Shown one piece after another: positions 50,869 to 59,378 of a stretch of 64,000 nt of DNA (position 1 is the first letter of the stretch; each line of letters begins with the position of its first letter). The notes below the pieces were generated by a model. It saw only the letters and a program-made list of their open reading frames with translations. It was not told the DNA's origin and made no database searches. Origin of the DNA: WHSW01 sp963821025 (GTDB lineage: Bacteria; Actinomycetota; Thermoleophilia; Solirubrobacterales; 70-9); contig CAWGCG010000004.1 in NCBI GenBank assembly GCA_963821025.1, positions 868,001 to 932,000 on the forward strand, given 5' to 3'. A program made the translations under genes and the position numbers.

Positions 50869-53712
50869 GTGAACTTTGCGGCCGGGGACCCTGAGGCGAC
50901 GCTGCTCGAGCGGGAATCCGAGCTCGCGTTCCTCGCGGCGGCGGTGGCTGCGGCGCGGGCGGGCGACGGGGCGCTGGTGACCGTCGAGGGATCGGCCGGC
51001 ATCGGCAAGACGCGACTGCTCGGAGCCGCCTGCGAGCAGGCTCGGGTGGCCCGGATGACCACCCTCAGAGCAGGAGGGAGTGAGCTCGAGCGCGCCTACG
51101 GGTTTGGGATCGCCCGCGCGCTGTTTGAGCCCGTGCTCGCGGCGGTGGACGCTGGCGGGCGCGCCGCGCTCCTCGACGGGCCGGCGCGGTTGGCGCTTCC
51201 GGCCCTCGGCCTGGGCCCCACCGGCCGGGAGTCCGGTGTGCCCGCGGACCGCGAGACCCTCCAGGCCGTCGTGCACGGTCTCTACTGGCTGACCGCGAAC
51301 CTCGCCGCACAGGAGCCCGTGCTGTTGGCGGTCGACGACCTCCACTGGGTCGACGGGCCCTCCCAGCGCTATCTCGCCTACCTGGCGCGCCGGCTCGAGG
51401 GCTCGCCCGTGGCGCTAGTGGTGGCGCTGCGTCCCGCGGCTCCTGGCGAGGACAGCGCCCTCGTCGAGTCGTTGCTCGAGGACGAGCGCGCGATCGGGCT
51501 GCGGCCGGCGCCGCTCAGCCGGGCGGCGGTCAGCGCCGTGGCGGCGGCTCGGCTCGGCGCGCCGGCCGACCCGGCGTTCGCGACCGCCTGCCACCACGCC
51601 ACCGGCGGCAACGCGTTACTCGTCCGCGAGCTCATGCGCGGGCTGGAGGCGCGCGGGGTGGCGCCCGATGCCGCGGCTGCCCACGCCGTCCCGACCATGG
51701 GCCCCGCGCGCGTGGCGCGCGGTGTGTTGCGCCGGATCGATTCCCTGCCCACTGGGGCGGCCGCGCTGACACAGGCGGTGGCGGTGCTCGGGGACCGCGC
51801 TCCGCTCGACCTCGCCGCCCGGCTCGCCGGGCTCGACGCCGCGACCGTGGTGCAGGCCGCCGCCGCGCTCGCCGCCGCCGACGTGCTGGTGGACGACGTC
51901 CCGCTGAGCTTCTGCCATCCCGTGGTGCGCCAGGCGGTGGCGGACGCGATGCCGGCAGTGGCCCGGGCGTCCACCCATGGCCGGGCGGCCCGCCTGCTGA
52001 GCGAGCGCCACGCCGCGACGGCGGTGGTCGCCACCCATCTGCTGGCGGCGGCGCCCGCCGCCGACGCGTGGGTCGTCGAGCGCTTGCGGGAGGCTGCTCG
52101 AGAGGCGCGCGCGCAGGGCTCGCCGGAGCTCGCCGCCACCCACCTCGCGCGGGCGCTGGCCGAGCCCCCGCCGGCGAACGCCCACGCCGCCGTCCTGAGC
52201 GAGCTGGGCTCGGCGCAGCTCGCGGCGGGGCGCCCGGAGGGCGCGCGGCAGCTCGAGGCGGCCATCGCCCTGGTCGAGGATCCGCTCTGGAGCGCGCGCT
52301 TGGCGCTCGAGCTCTCCGACTGGCTCGTCCCCATGTTCCGGTGGGCGGACGCCGCTGCGACTGCCCGCCGCGCCCGCCACGACCTCGGCGACCGCGACCG
52401 CGAGCTCGGGCTGCTGCTCGACGGCCTGCTGGCGACGTGCGCGCGGATGGACCCGAGCATCGGGGGCGATGAGGCCGAGCGCCTGCGCCGGCGGGCCGCG
52501 GAGCTGGCGGGTGACACGCCCGCGGAGTGCTACGTGCTCGCCTGCGTTGCGGCGATGACGCCGGAGAACACCGCGGAGGAGCATGCACGGACGGCGGAAC
52601 TGATGATCGCCAGCGCGAAGAGTGGGGTCCGCCCGCCCGGTTCGCCCGGCACCGACATCGCGACGACCCTGATGCGCGCGGGGCGCTTCGAGCAGGCGGA
52701 GGCGTTCGTCGCCGCCGAGCTCGAGGAGGCTCGCCGGGACGGGCGGGTTGCGTCGTACGCGTTGCTCGTCGGCATGCGCGGCTACCTGCGGCTCGAGCGC
52801 GGCGAGCTGCTCCTCGCCGAGGCCGAGCTGCGGGCCGCAATCGAGCTGACGGAGGAGCTGGGCGGCCCCGCCGGATCGCTCGCGGTGTTGCTCGCACTCG
52901 TCCACGCCGAGCAGGGCCGCCTCGAGGATGCCGAGCGGCTACTGGACGAGCACGCCATGACGGGGCAGCTGCTGGAGCACCAGGTGATGACCCCGGTGCT
53001 CTACGGGCGCGCCCGCGTGCGCGCCCTCCAAGGCCGGCGCGAGCAGGCGTTGACCGACGCGATCGAGGTCGGGCGCCGCTACGAGCGGCTGGGGATCCGG
53101 CGCGCCGTGCCGGCGTGGCGGTCGCTCGCCGCGGTGCAATCTCAGGCGCTCGGCGACAGCGGCCGAGCGCGCGAGCTCATCTCCGAAGAGCTCGCCCTCG
53201 CCGAGCGCTGGGGCACACCGCTCGCGATTGGGCTCGCGCTGCGCGGCGCGGGTCTCGTCGAGCGTGACGTCGAACGGCTCGCGGCCGCGGTGGGCACGCT
53301 CGAGGACTCGCCCGCGCGGCTCGAGCTGGCCCGCGCCCAGGTCGACCTCGGCGGGGCGCTGCGCCGGTCGGGGCGGCGCGTCGACGCCCGCGGGCCGCTC
53401 CGGGCAGGCATGGACTTAGCGCACGCGTGCGGCGCGATGAAGCTCGCGGAGCACGCCCGCGACGAGCTGCGGGCGACGGGAGCCCGCCCACGTCGCCTCG
53501 CCCTCTCGGGCGCGCAGTCGCTGACCGCCGCCGAGCGGCGGGTTGCGGAGCTCGCGACGGCCGGGCTGACTAACCGGCGAATCGCCCAGGAGCTGTTCGT
53601 CACCACGGCGACGGTAGAGACTCACCTGCGCCACACGTTCCAAAAGCTCGACGTTCGGTCCCGCGACCAGCTGGCCGCGGCGCTCGCGGCGCCCGAGCCT
53701 CCGCCGACCTGA
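50869..53712 (+). CDS. Large LuxR-family ATPase regulator (LAL type)
   Basis: A 947-residue STAND ATPase-HTH regulator. Walker A is GSAGIGKTR near residue 40 and Walker B is PVLLAVDDLHWVDG near residue 150. The middle is helical, TPR-like and alanine rich. The C-terminal LuxR HTH is LTAAERRVAELATAGLTNRR, IAQELFVTTATVETHLRHTF. I chose the GTG before NFAAGDPEAT because a GAGG site lies 7 bp before it; another GTG lies 17 codons upstream. It is divergent from the FAD oxidase, which it probably activates. Confidence 0.88.
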   Translation: MNFAAGDPEATLLERESELAFLAAAVAAARAGDGALVTVEGSAGIGKTRLLGAACEQARVARMTTLRAGGSELERAYGFGIARALFEPVLAAVDAGGRAALLDGPARLALPALGLGPTGRESGVPADRETLQAVVHGLYWLTANLAAQEPVLLAVDDLHWVDGPSQRYLAYLARRLEGSPVALVVALRPAAPGEDSALVESLLEDERAIGLRPAPLSRAAVSAVAAARLGAPADPAFATACHHATGGNALLVRELMRGLEARGVAPDAAAAHAVPTMGPARVARGVLRRIDSLPTGAAALTQAVAVLGDRAPLDLAARLAGLDAATVVQAAAALAAADVLVDDVPLSFCHPVVRQAVADAMPAVARASTHGRAARLLSERHAATAVVATHLLAAAPAADAWVVERLREAAREARAQGSPELAATHLARALAEPPPANAHAAVLSELGSAQLAAGRPEGARQLEAAIALVEDPLWSARLALELSDWLVPMFRWADAAATARRARHDLGDRDRELGLLLDGLLATCARMDPSIGGDEAERLRRRAAELAGDTPAECYVLACVAAMTPENTAEEHARTAELMIASAKSGVRPPGSPGTDIATTLMRAGRFEQAEAFVAAELEEARRDGRVASYALLVGMRGYLRLERGELLLAEAELRAAIELTEELGGPAGSLAVLLALVHAEQGRLEDAERLLDEHAMTGQLLEHQVMTPVLYGRARVRALQGRREQALTDAIEVGRRYERLGIRRAVPAWRSLAAVQSQALGDSGRARELISEELALAERWGTPLAIGLALRGAGLVERDVERLAAAVGTLEDSPARLELARAQVDLGGALRRSGRRVDARGPLRAGMDLAHACGAMKLAEHARDELRATGARPRRLALSGAQSLTAAERRVAELATAGLTNRRIAQELFVTTATVETHLRHTFQKLDVRSRDQLAAALAAPEPPPT

Positions 53713-53761
53713 CGCCCCGGGTTCGCCGATCATCTCGGCCATGGCGTAGACGTCTGTGCGC

Positions 53762-53816
53762 CTCAGTGGAAGAGCGCTCGCTTCACACGCACGAGGTCGC
53801 TGCGATTCAAGAGCGG
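53762..53816 (+). pseudogene. Degenerate tRNA-Val copy
   Basis: Twenty-eight of the first 29 bases match the D-arm to anticodon loop of the intact tRNA-Val, including the CAC anticodon; then the sequence keeps AGGTCGCTG-like positions but loses the anticodon-stem and T-stem pairing (GCACG for GCGAG). The acceptor stem is absent. It lies on the opposite strand to the intact tRNA in the 145-bp gap after the LuxR gene. Confidence 0.7.
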
Positions 53817-53857
53817 CCTCGTGGTCACCGCGCTGGTCTTCGACCCGGCGCGTTAGA

Positions 53858-54757
53858 TCATGCCGGCGAAGGCGCCTCGGCCGGCTTGGGCGCCGCGACC
53901 GTGCCCTTGCTCGGCTTCGTCCCGACCCCGGTCGGCTGGGTCCGCGAGAGGAGCACCATTCCGGCGAGCGCTGCGGCCAGCGCGATCAGGGTGCCCGCGA
54001 TCCCGGCGGGGGTCTCGTGAATCGACTCCTGCAGCAGGGTGACCGCGAGCACGACGCTGGCGATCGGGTCGAAGGCCATGCTGGTGGCGATCGCCGGGGC
54101 GAGGGCGCCGGTGCCGAGCGCGATCTGGTTGATCGTCATCGAGATGTAGCCGATCGCGATCAGCGCGTAGACCTGCCAGTGCTTGAAGATCTCGATCAGG
54201 CCGTCGCCGAGCTGATCGGTGACCGTCTTCGTCAGCGCCGCCGTCAGCGCGAACAGGATCCCGGCGGCGGTCCCGAGCGCCGCGGCCTTCAGGCCTGGTC
54301 GCAACCGCAACGACGCGATCACCAGCACGGCGGTGATCACGCCGATCACCCCGAAGGCAAGCATCCATTCCCTGAACGGAGCGTTGTCGCGCCCGCCCGA
54401 GGGGTCGGCGATCGTCAGGAAGACGACCAGGGCGACGGTGACCAGCACCGCGGCCGCGATGTCGGGCGCCCGCACCTTCTGATTCGTGATCTTCGCCCCC
54501 AGCGGCAGTGCGAAGACCATCGCGCTCGCCAGCAGCGGCTGGACCACAGCCAGCCGGCCGACCGCGAGCGCCGCCGCCTGGGCGACGAAGCCGAGCGCCT
54601 CGGTCGCGATCCCGGCGAGCCACACCGGGCGGCGGGCGAGGCGCAGGATCAAACCCGAGCTCGAGCCTCCCTCGGGCTCGTCGAGCCCGGCGCGCTGAAG
54701 CAAGACCGTGCCGATCGCGAACAGCAGCGCCGCGACCAGGGCGAGGACGATATCCAC
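53858..54757 (-). CDS. DMT-superfamily permease (EamA/NIPA-like)
   Basis: A 299-residue transporter with about nine to ten helices: IVLALVAALLFAIGTVLLQRAG, FVAQAAALAVGRLAVVQPLL, AAVLVTVALVVFLTIA, then SMTINQIALGTGALAPAIATSMAF and QESIHETPAGIAGTLI. The AVVQPLLASAMVFALPLG motif is shared with actinobacterial DMT proteins and with eukaryotic magnesium transporters NIPA, but the substrate is unknown. It starts with GTG, 6 bp after TAGGGT. The C-terminal tail is basic and proline rich. Confidence 0.85.
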   Translation of the reverse strand: MDIVLALVAALLFAIGTVLLQRAGLDEPEGGSSSGLILRLARRPVWLAGIATEALGFVAQAAALAVGRLAVVQPLLASAMVFALPLGAKITNQKVRAPDIAAAVLVTVALVVFLTIADPSGGRDNAPFREWMLAFGVIGVITAVLVIASLRLRPGLKAAALGTAAGILFALTAALTKTVTDQLGDGLIEIFKHWQVYALIAIGYISMTINQIALGTGALAPAIATSMAFDPIASVVLAVTLLQESIHETPAGIAGTLIALAAALAGMVLLSRTQPTGVGTKPSKGTVAAPKPAEAPSPA

Positions 54758-54763
54758 GCCTAG

Positions 54764-54769
54764 ACCCTA
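54764..54769 (-). promoter_or_regulatory. -10 box TAGGGT, probable leaderless promoter of the DMT permease
   Basis: The hexamer ends 6 bp before the GTG with no ribosome-binding site between. It lies in the 31-bp gap from the upstream secreted-protein gene. Confidence 0.55.
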
Positions 54770-54788
54770 CGGATGATGCGGGGCGCTG

Positions 54789-55559
54789 TCAGCGGTCGGC
54801 GCGGCCGATGCCGTCGAGCTCGATCACAGGCGGGGCGAGCCTCGGGCTGCTGCCGATCCCGCCGCTTCCGGGACCGCCGCCTCCACTACCGCCGCCTCCC
54901 GGACCGCCGCCTCCACTACCGCCGCCTCCCGGACCGCCTCCACTTCCGCCGCCTCCGTTCTGGCCGTCCGGGGGCGGCTGTGGCGGTTCGGGCGTCGGCT
55001 CGACCGGCGGCGGCGGGGTAGGCGCCGGCGCGGGGCAGCGGATCGTGTAGACGGTCCTGACCGGGTGCCCGGGCCCCTTGCGCGACTCCGAATGCCCCCA
55101 GGAGAGGTGCAGATGGTCGCCGCGCCCGTGGCCGGCGTCACCGTCGTAGCCGACCCACCGGAACGGCTGTCGGGGTCGGTTGCGTCGCGGCTCGGCCCAC
55201 GCGGCAAGCCGGTCGATCGTGTTCCAGCTGCCGCCGGCGTCGCGGTCGGGGACGATGTCGAGCGCGAGGCCGAGCGGATGCTCGCCGTTCTCGGCGTGGA
55301 CGGGGTCGAGCGAGTAGCCGTCGGTGACGAAGATCCGATAGCGCTGCTTCAACCAGCGAATGTCGGTGAGCAGGCGGCTGTCGATCCGCTCGCCGGGAAA
55401 GCCCGGGATCCGCACGAACCTGCCCCCGCCGGTGGTCTCACACAGTCTCGGGCCGAGCTTGGTGCTCTGCATCGTCGCGGGCGCCGGCGCCGCCGCGAGC
55501 AGGGCGACGGCGAGCGCGAGCACCAGCGTGCGACGGAGCTTCCCCATAGACCCTGCCAT
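54789..55559 (-). CDS. Secreted M15/VanY-like peptidase-fold protein with Gly/Pro-rich tail
   Basis: A 256-residue exported protein. The signal peptide is LVLALAVALLAAAPAPA. A D,D-carboxypeptidase-like zinc site is suggested by EHPLGLALD and by the later GDHLHLSWGHS. Residues about 185-245 are low-complexity proline then glycine repeats (PPQPPPDGQ, SGGGGPGGGGSGGGG), encoded by 30-bp direct repeats. It may cleave or bind peptidoglycan, but activity is not certain because some M15 motifs are weak. It has two candidate starts, ATG at 55559 or at 55547. Confidence 0.7.
   Translation of the reverse strand: MAGSMGKLRRTLVLALAVALLAAAPAPATMQSTKLGPRLCETTGGGRFVRIPGFPGERIDSRLLTDIRWLKQRYRIFVTDGYSLDPVHAENGEHPLGLALDIVPDRDAGGSWNTIDRLAAWAEPRRNRPRQPFRWVGYDGDAGHGRGDHLHLSWGHSESRKGPGHPVRTVYTIRCPAPAPTPPPPVEPTPEPPQPPPDGQNGGGGSGGGPGGGGSGGGGPGGGGSGGGGPGSGGIGSSPRLAPPVIELDGIGRADR
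54871..54957. repeat. 30-bp tandem repeat coding the Gly/Pro tail
   Basis: Two identical 30-bp units (54871-54900, 54901-54930) are followed by a diverged third. They lie in the C-terminal region of the M15-like gene and are likely to vary in copy number. Confidence 0.85.
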
Positions 55560-55602
55560 CGGCGAACACGTTAAAGGCCCTTAGCGCTGTACGATGGCTC
55601 CC

Positions 55603-55873
55603 GACCGTGCTAGGCGGGGAATTAGCGGTGCCCTGTACCCGCAATCCGCTCTAGCGGGGCCGAACGCTCGACTGAGGGTCGTGGTCTTCGGGGCCAGTAC
55701 GCCACGGGCAGCGTTGACGGTCAGGTCCCGCGCAATGCGCGTCCGCGAATCAGGTCAGGTCCGGAAGGAAGCAGCCTTAAGCGGTAGCGGGCATGTGCCG
55801 CGGACAAGCCTGACTCGAGCCAGCCAGGGCGAGCACGCCCGGAGACCACTCACGAAGTCGGGCCCGCACGGTC
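55603..55873 (+). ncRNA. ffs: Signal recognition particle RNA, large type
   Basis: The conserved domain IV core GGTCAGGTCCGGAAGGAAGC lies at 55753-55772, and the 5' region GTGCTAGGCGGGGAATTAGC with GCCCTGTACCCGCAATCCGC is typical of actinobacterial large SRP RNA with Alu-like domain. The 5' GACCGTGC pairs perfectly with the 3' GCACGGTC. A T-run (55877-55881) follows as terminator, and TACGAT (55590-55595) is a possible -10 box. The RNA joins Ffh to target membrane proteins. Its position upstream of dnaX is common in Actinobacteria. Ends are estimated from the pairing. Confidence 0.92.
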
Positions 55874-55883
55874 ATCTTTTTGC

Positions 55884-56243
55884 TCAAAGGCGCTTGTTTC
55901 GCGAGACGTCGTAACGACAGCCCTGGGCGCTGTCGACCTTGACGAAGTATTTGCCGCTCTCGAGATCCCTCCTCACCCTCCACCTGCCGCCGGAGTTCGA
56001 GGAGGTGATCTTGACCTTCTCAGAGACGTAGCCGTCATAGCGAAACAGGGTCACCTTGCGGTTCGGCTCGCAGGAGGGCCGACTCGACCTCACCTCGCCG
56101 GCGGCGCCACTGTGGCGCAGGCGCTCGAGGCTGATCCGAGTCTTCGCCCCGCCGTCGGCGTGGGCGAGCGCACCCGATCCGAGCAGAAAGACGGCGAGCG
56201 CCGCGAGCGAAGCGGACGTCGCGCGGTTGGCGGTGCCGGCCAC
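55884..56243 (-). CDS. Small secreted protein, unknown
   Basis: A 119-residue exported protein with a signal peptide (ASLAALAVFLLGSGALAHA) and a mature part of about 90 residues with two cysteines (SCEPNRKVTLF and QGCRYDVSRN) and many basic residues. It may form one disulfide. YDGYVSEKVKITSSNSGGRW suggests a beta sandwich. I do not recognise the family. It begins with GTG and ends 10 bp from the SRP RNA end. Confidence 0.65.
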   Translation of the reverse strand: MAGTANRATSASLAALAVFLLGSGALAHADGGAKTRISLERLRHSGAAGEVRSSRPSCEPNRKVTLFRYDGYVSEKVKITSSNSGGRWRVRRDLESGKYFVKVDSAQGCRYDVSRNKRL

Positions 56244-56299
56244 GCCGCGAGTCTCGCAGACACCGAACTTCCGATCCCGGTGGCCTCGGGGGACTCATC

Positions 56300-56305
56300 T
56301 AGACT
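56300..56305 (+). promoter_or_regulatory. -10 box TAGACT, probable leaderless promoter of dnaX
   Basis: The hexamer ends 7 bp before the GTG of dnaX, with no ribosome-binding site. Confidence 0.55.
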
Positions 56306-56312
56306 CGAACCG

Positions 56313-58043
56313 GTGACCGGCGAGACGTCCCTTTACCGCCGCCACCGTCCCCAGGCCTTCGATCAGGTGGTCGGCCAGGAGCACGTGGTGCGGACCCTGC
56401 GCAACGCGGTCGAGCGCGACCGCGTCCACCACGCGTACCTGTTCGTCGGCTCGCGCGGCACCGGCAAGACCTCGCTGGCGAAGATCCTGGCACGCTCGCT
56501 CAACTGCGTCGAGGGCCCGACCGTGACCCCGTGCGGGAAGTGCGAGTCGTGCTTGACGATCGCCGCCGGCACCTCGCTCGACGTGATCGAGATGGACGCC
56601 GCCTCGAACCGCTCGGTCGACGATATCCGCGATCTCCGCGAGCGCGTCGCCTACGCGCCGACGGCCGGCGGCTGGAAGGTCTACATCCTCGACGAGGCGC
56701 ACATGCTCACCCGCGAGGCCTGGAACGCGTTCTTGAAGACGCTCGAGGAGCCACCGGCGAACACGGTCTTCATCCTCGCCACCACCGAGCCGCACAAGGT
56801 GATGGCGACGATCGTCGACCGCTGCCAGCGCTTCGACTTCCAACGCCCGTCGCTGGAGCAGATCGCCGAGGTGGTCCGTCGGGTCGCGGCGAGCGAGGGC
56901 ATCGGCGTCTCCGACGCGGCGATCGCGGCGATCTCACGGGCCGCGGGCGGCAGCTTTCGCGACGCCCTCGGCACGCTCGACCAGCTCGTCTCCTACGGCG
57001 GCCCCGAGCTCGGCACCGAGGACGTGCTCGCGGTCCTCGGAGTGGCCGATGCCGAGCTCGTGCTCGGCGCGGCCGATGCGATCGCCGCCGGGGACGGGCG
57101 CGCCGCGCTCGAGGTCAGCGAGCGGTTGGCGCGCTCCGGTCGCGACGTGAGCCAGTTCGCCCGCGATCTCCTCGCTCATCTGCGCCAGCTGATCGTCGTC
57201 CGCACCCTCGGCGAGGCACCCGAGTCGTTCACGGTCACCGCCGCCGAGCCCGAGCGCCTTCGCCTCCAGGCCGAGGCGATCTCCGAGCTCGCTCTCGGGC
57301 GCAGCGTCGACACGCTCTCCGCCGCGCTGGCGGCGATTCGCGAGGGCGACGAGCCGCGGATGACGGTCGAGCTGGCGCTGCTGCGCTGCGCTCGCCCGCA
57401 TCTCGACCCCTCACGCGAGGCGGTGCTCGAACGCCTCGAGCGCCTCGAGCAGGCACGAGACGTCGCCGGCGAGCGCGGGGGAGTCGCCGACGACCCGCCC
57501 GAGCCCGCCGCGGCGGAGCCCGACCCGCCCGAGCCCGCCGCGGCGGAGCCCGACCCGCCCGAGCCCGCCGCGGCGGAGCCCGACCCGCCCGAGCCCGCCC
57601 CGGCCGAGCCCAACGACGAAGCTGAGAGCGCCGGCGGCCCCGACCTGGAGAAGCTCGTGACGCTGTGGCCCGCGGTGCTCGATCAGCTGCGCCAGGGGGG
57701 CTCGGAGCTGCTCTCGCATGTGCTCGTCGCCGCGCGGCCGGTCGCGATCGACCGCGAGCAGGCGGTGCTCGAGGTCGGCTTTCCGCCCTCGGCCTCGTTC
57801 AACAAGCGCAAGGCCGAGGCGGCCGAGGCCCGCGATCGCTTCGCCGAGGCGGTGCAGACGATCGTCGGCGAGCGGCTGCGCCCCGTCTACGTGCTCTTGG
57901 ATTCCGATCAGATCGAGACGCCCGCGGAGGCGCCGCTGACCGAAGACGAATTGGTCGAGCTGATGCGAAGCGAGTTCGACGCGGAGGAATATGTCGCCGA
58001 GCCGGATCACGGCGAGGCCGAGGCGAAGGAGGCGGAAGGATGA
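56313..58043 (+). CDS. dnaX: DNA polymerase III subunit gamma/tau
   Basis: A 576-residue clamp-loader ATPase. Near the start is SLYRRHRPQAFDQVVGQEHV, then Walker A GSRGTGKTS, the zinc cysteines C-VEGPTVTP-C-GK-C-ES-C, Walker B ILDEAHM and TLEEPPANTVFILATTEPH. The AAA lid and collar domains follow to about residue 370. The linker has four DPPEPAAAEP repeats. The C-terminal tau region (VLDQLRQGGSELLSHVLVAA) is short. It starts with GTG 7 bp after TAGACT, and its stop overlaps the ybaB ATG. Confidence 0.96.
   Translation: MTGETSLYRRHRPQAFDQVVGQEHVVRTLRNAVERDRVHHAYLFVGSRGTGKTSLAKILARSLNCVEGPTVTPCGKCESCLTIAAGTSLDVIEMDAASNRSVDDIRDLRERVAYAPTAGGWKVYILDEAHMLTREAWNAFLKTLEEPPANTVFILATTEPHKVMATIVDRCQRFDFQRPSLEQIAEVVRRVAASEGIGVSDAAIAAISRAAGGSFRDALGTLDQLVSYGGPELGTEDVLAVLGVADAELVLGAADAIAAGDGRAALEVSERLARSGRDVSQFARDLLAHLRQLIVVRTLGEAPESFTVTAAEPERLRLQAEAISELALGRSVDTLSAALAAIREGDEPRMTVELALLRCARPHLDPSREAVLERLERLEQARDVAGERGGVADDPPEPAAAEPDPPEPAAAEPDPPEPAAAEPDPPEPAPAEPNDEAESAGGPDLEKLVTLWPAVLDQLRQGGSELLSHVLVAARPVAIDREQAVLEVGFPPSASFNKRKAEAAEARDRFAEAVQTIVGERLRPVYVLLDSDQIETPAEAPLTEDELVELMRSEFDAEEYVAEPDHGEAEAKEAEG
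57491..57610. repeat. 30-bp tandem repeat within dnaX
   Basis: Four consecutive 30-bp units, three identical and the last with small changes, encode the DPPEPAAAEP linker between the ATPase and C-terminal parts of DnaX. The unit length keeps the frame, so copy number can change without breaking the gene. Confidence 0.92.
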
Positions 58044-58390
58044 CGCGGCTACCCCAGGGCGCCGGCGGGTTCGACCTGAACTCGATGATGAAGCAGGTCC
58101 AGCAGATGCAGGCCGAGATGACCGAGGCCCAGGACAAGCTCAAGGACGAGATCGTCGACGCGAGCGCGGGCGGCGGCATGGTGAAGGTGAAGATGAGCGG
58201 CGACCTGCGCCTGCTCGAGATCGCGATCGACCCGGAGGCGATCGACCCCGAGGACCCCGAGCTGCTTCAGGACATGGTGCTCGCGGCGGTCAACGAGGCG
58301 ATCCGCGCCGCCCAGGAGCTTGCCGCGAGCCGCATGGGCGGAATCGCCGGGGCGGGCGGCGCCGCCGGCCTCGGCCTCCCTGGCCTCTAG
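58040..58390 (+). CDS. ybaB: YbaB/EbfC nucleoid-associated protein
   Basis: A 116-residue DNA-binding dimer. FDLNSMMKQVQQMQAEMTEAQDKL is the N-terminal coiled helix; VDASAGGGMVKVKMSGDLRL and EIAIDPEAIDPEDPELLQDM are the family strands. The C-terminus is glycine rich. The ATG overlaps the dnaX stop. dnaX-ybaB-recR linkage is widespread; here an enoyl-CoA hydratase gene separates ybaB from recR. Confidence 0.95.
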   Translation: MTRLPQGAGGFDLNSMMKQVQQMQAEMTEAQDKLKDEIVDASAGGGMVKVKMSGDLRLLEIAIDPEAIDPEDPELLQDMVLAAVNEAIRAAQELAASRMGGIAGAGGAAGLGLPGL

Positions 58391-58398
58391 CCGGTGGA

Positions 58399-58404
58399 TA
58401 GGCT
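58399..58404 (+). promoter_or_regulatory. -10 box TAGGCT, probable leaderless promoter
   Basis: The hexamer ends 8 bp before the ATG of the enoyl-CoA hydratase gene and begins 9 bp after the ybaB stop. Confidence 0.5.
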
Positions 58405-58412
58405 CGGCGTCG

Positions 58413-59345
58413 ATGGGTGAGCTGCGACTGGAGTCGAGGGGCGAGGGCGTCATCCTGGCGACGATCTCCAACCCGCCGCACGGGCTCATGGACGACCCGA
58501 TCGTCGACGGGCTCGAGGCGCTGGCCGAGCGGGCCGAGAGCGACCCCGAGCTCACCGGGATCGTGCTCACCGGCGCCCACCCGGAACGCTTCGTCGCCCA
58601 CTACGACGTCGGCGAGCTGCTCACCGGGGCGCGCGAGTCGCCCAGCGTCGCCCCCCTCGTCGCCCGCTCGTCGCTGTCGGCGGTCGGCGCGATCCGGCGC
58701 CTTCCCGGCGGGCGCGAGGCGCTCGCGGCAACCCCCGCAGCCGGCTTGTCCCAGGCGGAGCGCTTCGGCGAGGTGCTGACCCGGCTTTCGACCGCCGGGG
58801 CGGTCGTCGTTGCGGCGATCAACGGTTCGGCGATGGGGGGCGGCTGTGAGCTGGCGCTCGCCTGCGACACCAGGCTGATGGCCGAGGGGGAGTTCTTGAT
58901 CGGCCAGCCGGAGATCCTGCTCGGTTTTCCGCCCGGGGGCGGCGGCACCCAGCGACTGGCGCGACTGCTCGGCAGCGGGGCTGCCCTGCGGATCTGCCTC
59001 GACGGCGGGCCGCTCACCCCCCGCGAGGCGCTCGACCTCGGCTTGGTCGACGAGCTGGTCGACCCGGCTGAACTGGTCGACCGCGCGCTCGCCGTGGCGA
59101 CGCGCTATGCGCGTCGGCCGAAGGCGGCGATCGCCGCCGTCAAGCGGGCCGTCAACCTCGGCTCCACGCTGCCGCTGGCCTCGGGCCTGCGTCGGGAGCG
59201 AGCCGAGTTCATGGCCGCGCTCGGCTCGCCGGAAGCCGAGCTCGCGATGGCCGCCTACGTCGAGGAGCTCGAGCGAACGGGCGAGTTGCCGGCATATGAC
59301 CGCGAGGCGCTCGCGCAGGCGCTCGAGCGCGGGCGCTTCGCCTGA
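58413..59345 (+). CDS. Enoyl-CoA hydratase/isomerase (crotonase) family protein
   Basis: A 310-residue crotonase. The oxyanion-hole region is NGSAMGGGCELALACDTRLM. The two usual catalytic glutamates are both present, in GCELAL and in GQPEILLGFPPGGGGTQRL. An extra segment of about 40 residues (REALAATPAAGLSQAERFG) lies between the early strands and the oxyanion loop. It hydrates or isomerises a CoA thioester; the substrate is unknown. No beta-oxidation genes flank it. A leaderless -10 box lies 8 bp upstream. Confidence 0.88.
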   Translation: MGELRLESRGEGVILATISNPPHGLMDDPIVDGLEALAERAESDPELTGIVLTGAHPERFVAHYDVGELLTGARESPSVAPLVARSSLSAVGAIRRLPGGREALAATPAAGLSQAERFGEVLTRLSTAGAVVVAAINGSAMGGGCELALACDTRLMAEGEFLIGQPEILLGFPPGGGGTQRLARLLGSGAALRICLDGGPLTPREALDLGLVDELVDPAELVDRALAVATRYARRPKAAIAAVKRAVNLGSTLPLASGLRRERAEFMAALGSPEAELAMAAYVEELERTGELPAYDREALAQALERGRFA

Positions 59346-59364
59346 CCCGGTCCGCAGCGCTCGC

Positions 59365-59370
59365 TAGCTT
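59365..59370 (+). promoter_or_regulatory. -10 box TAGCTT, probable leaderless promoter of recR
   Basis: The hexamer ends 8 bp before the recR ATG. Confidence 0.5.
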
Positions 59371-59378
59371 CACGGTCC

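Noticed and set aside
57491..57610. CRISPR-like direct repeats
   Set aside because: The units are contiguous without spacers and code for the DnaX linker in frame.
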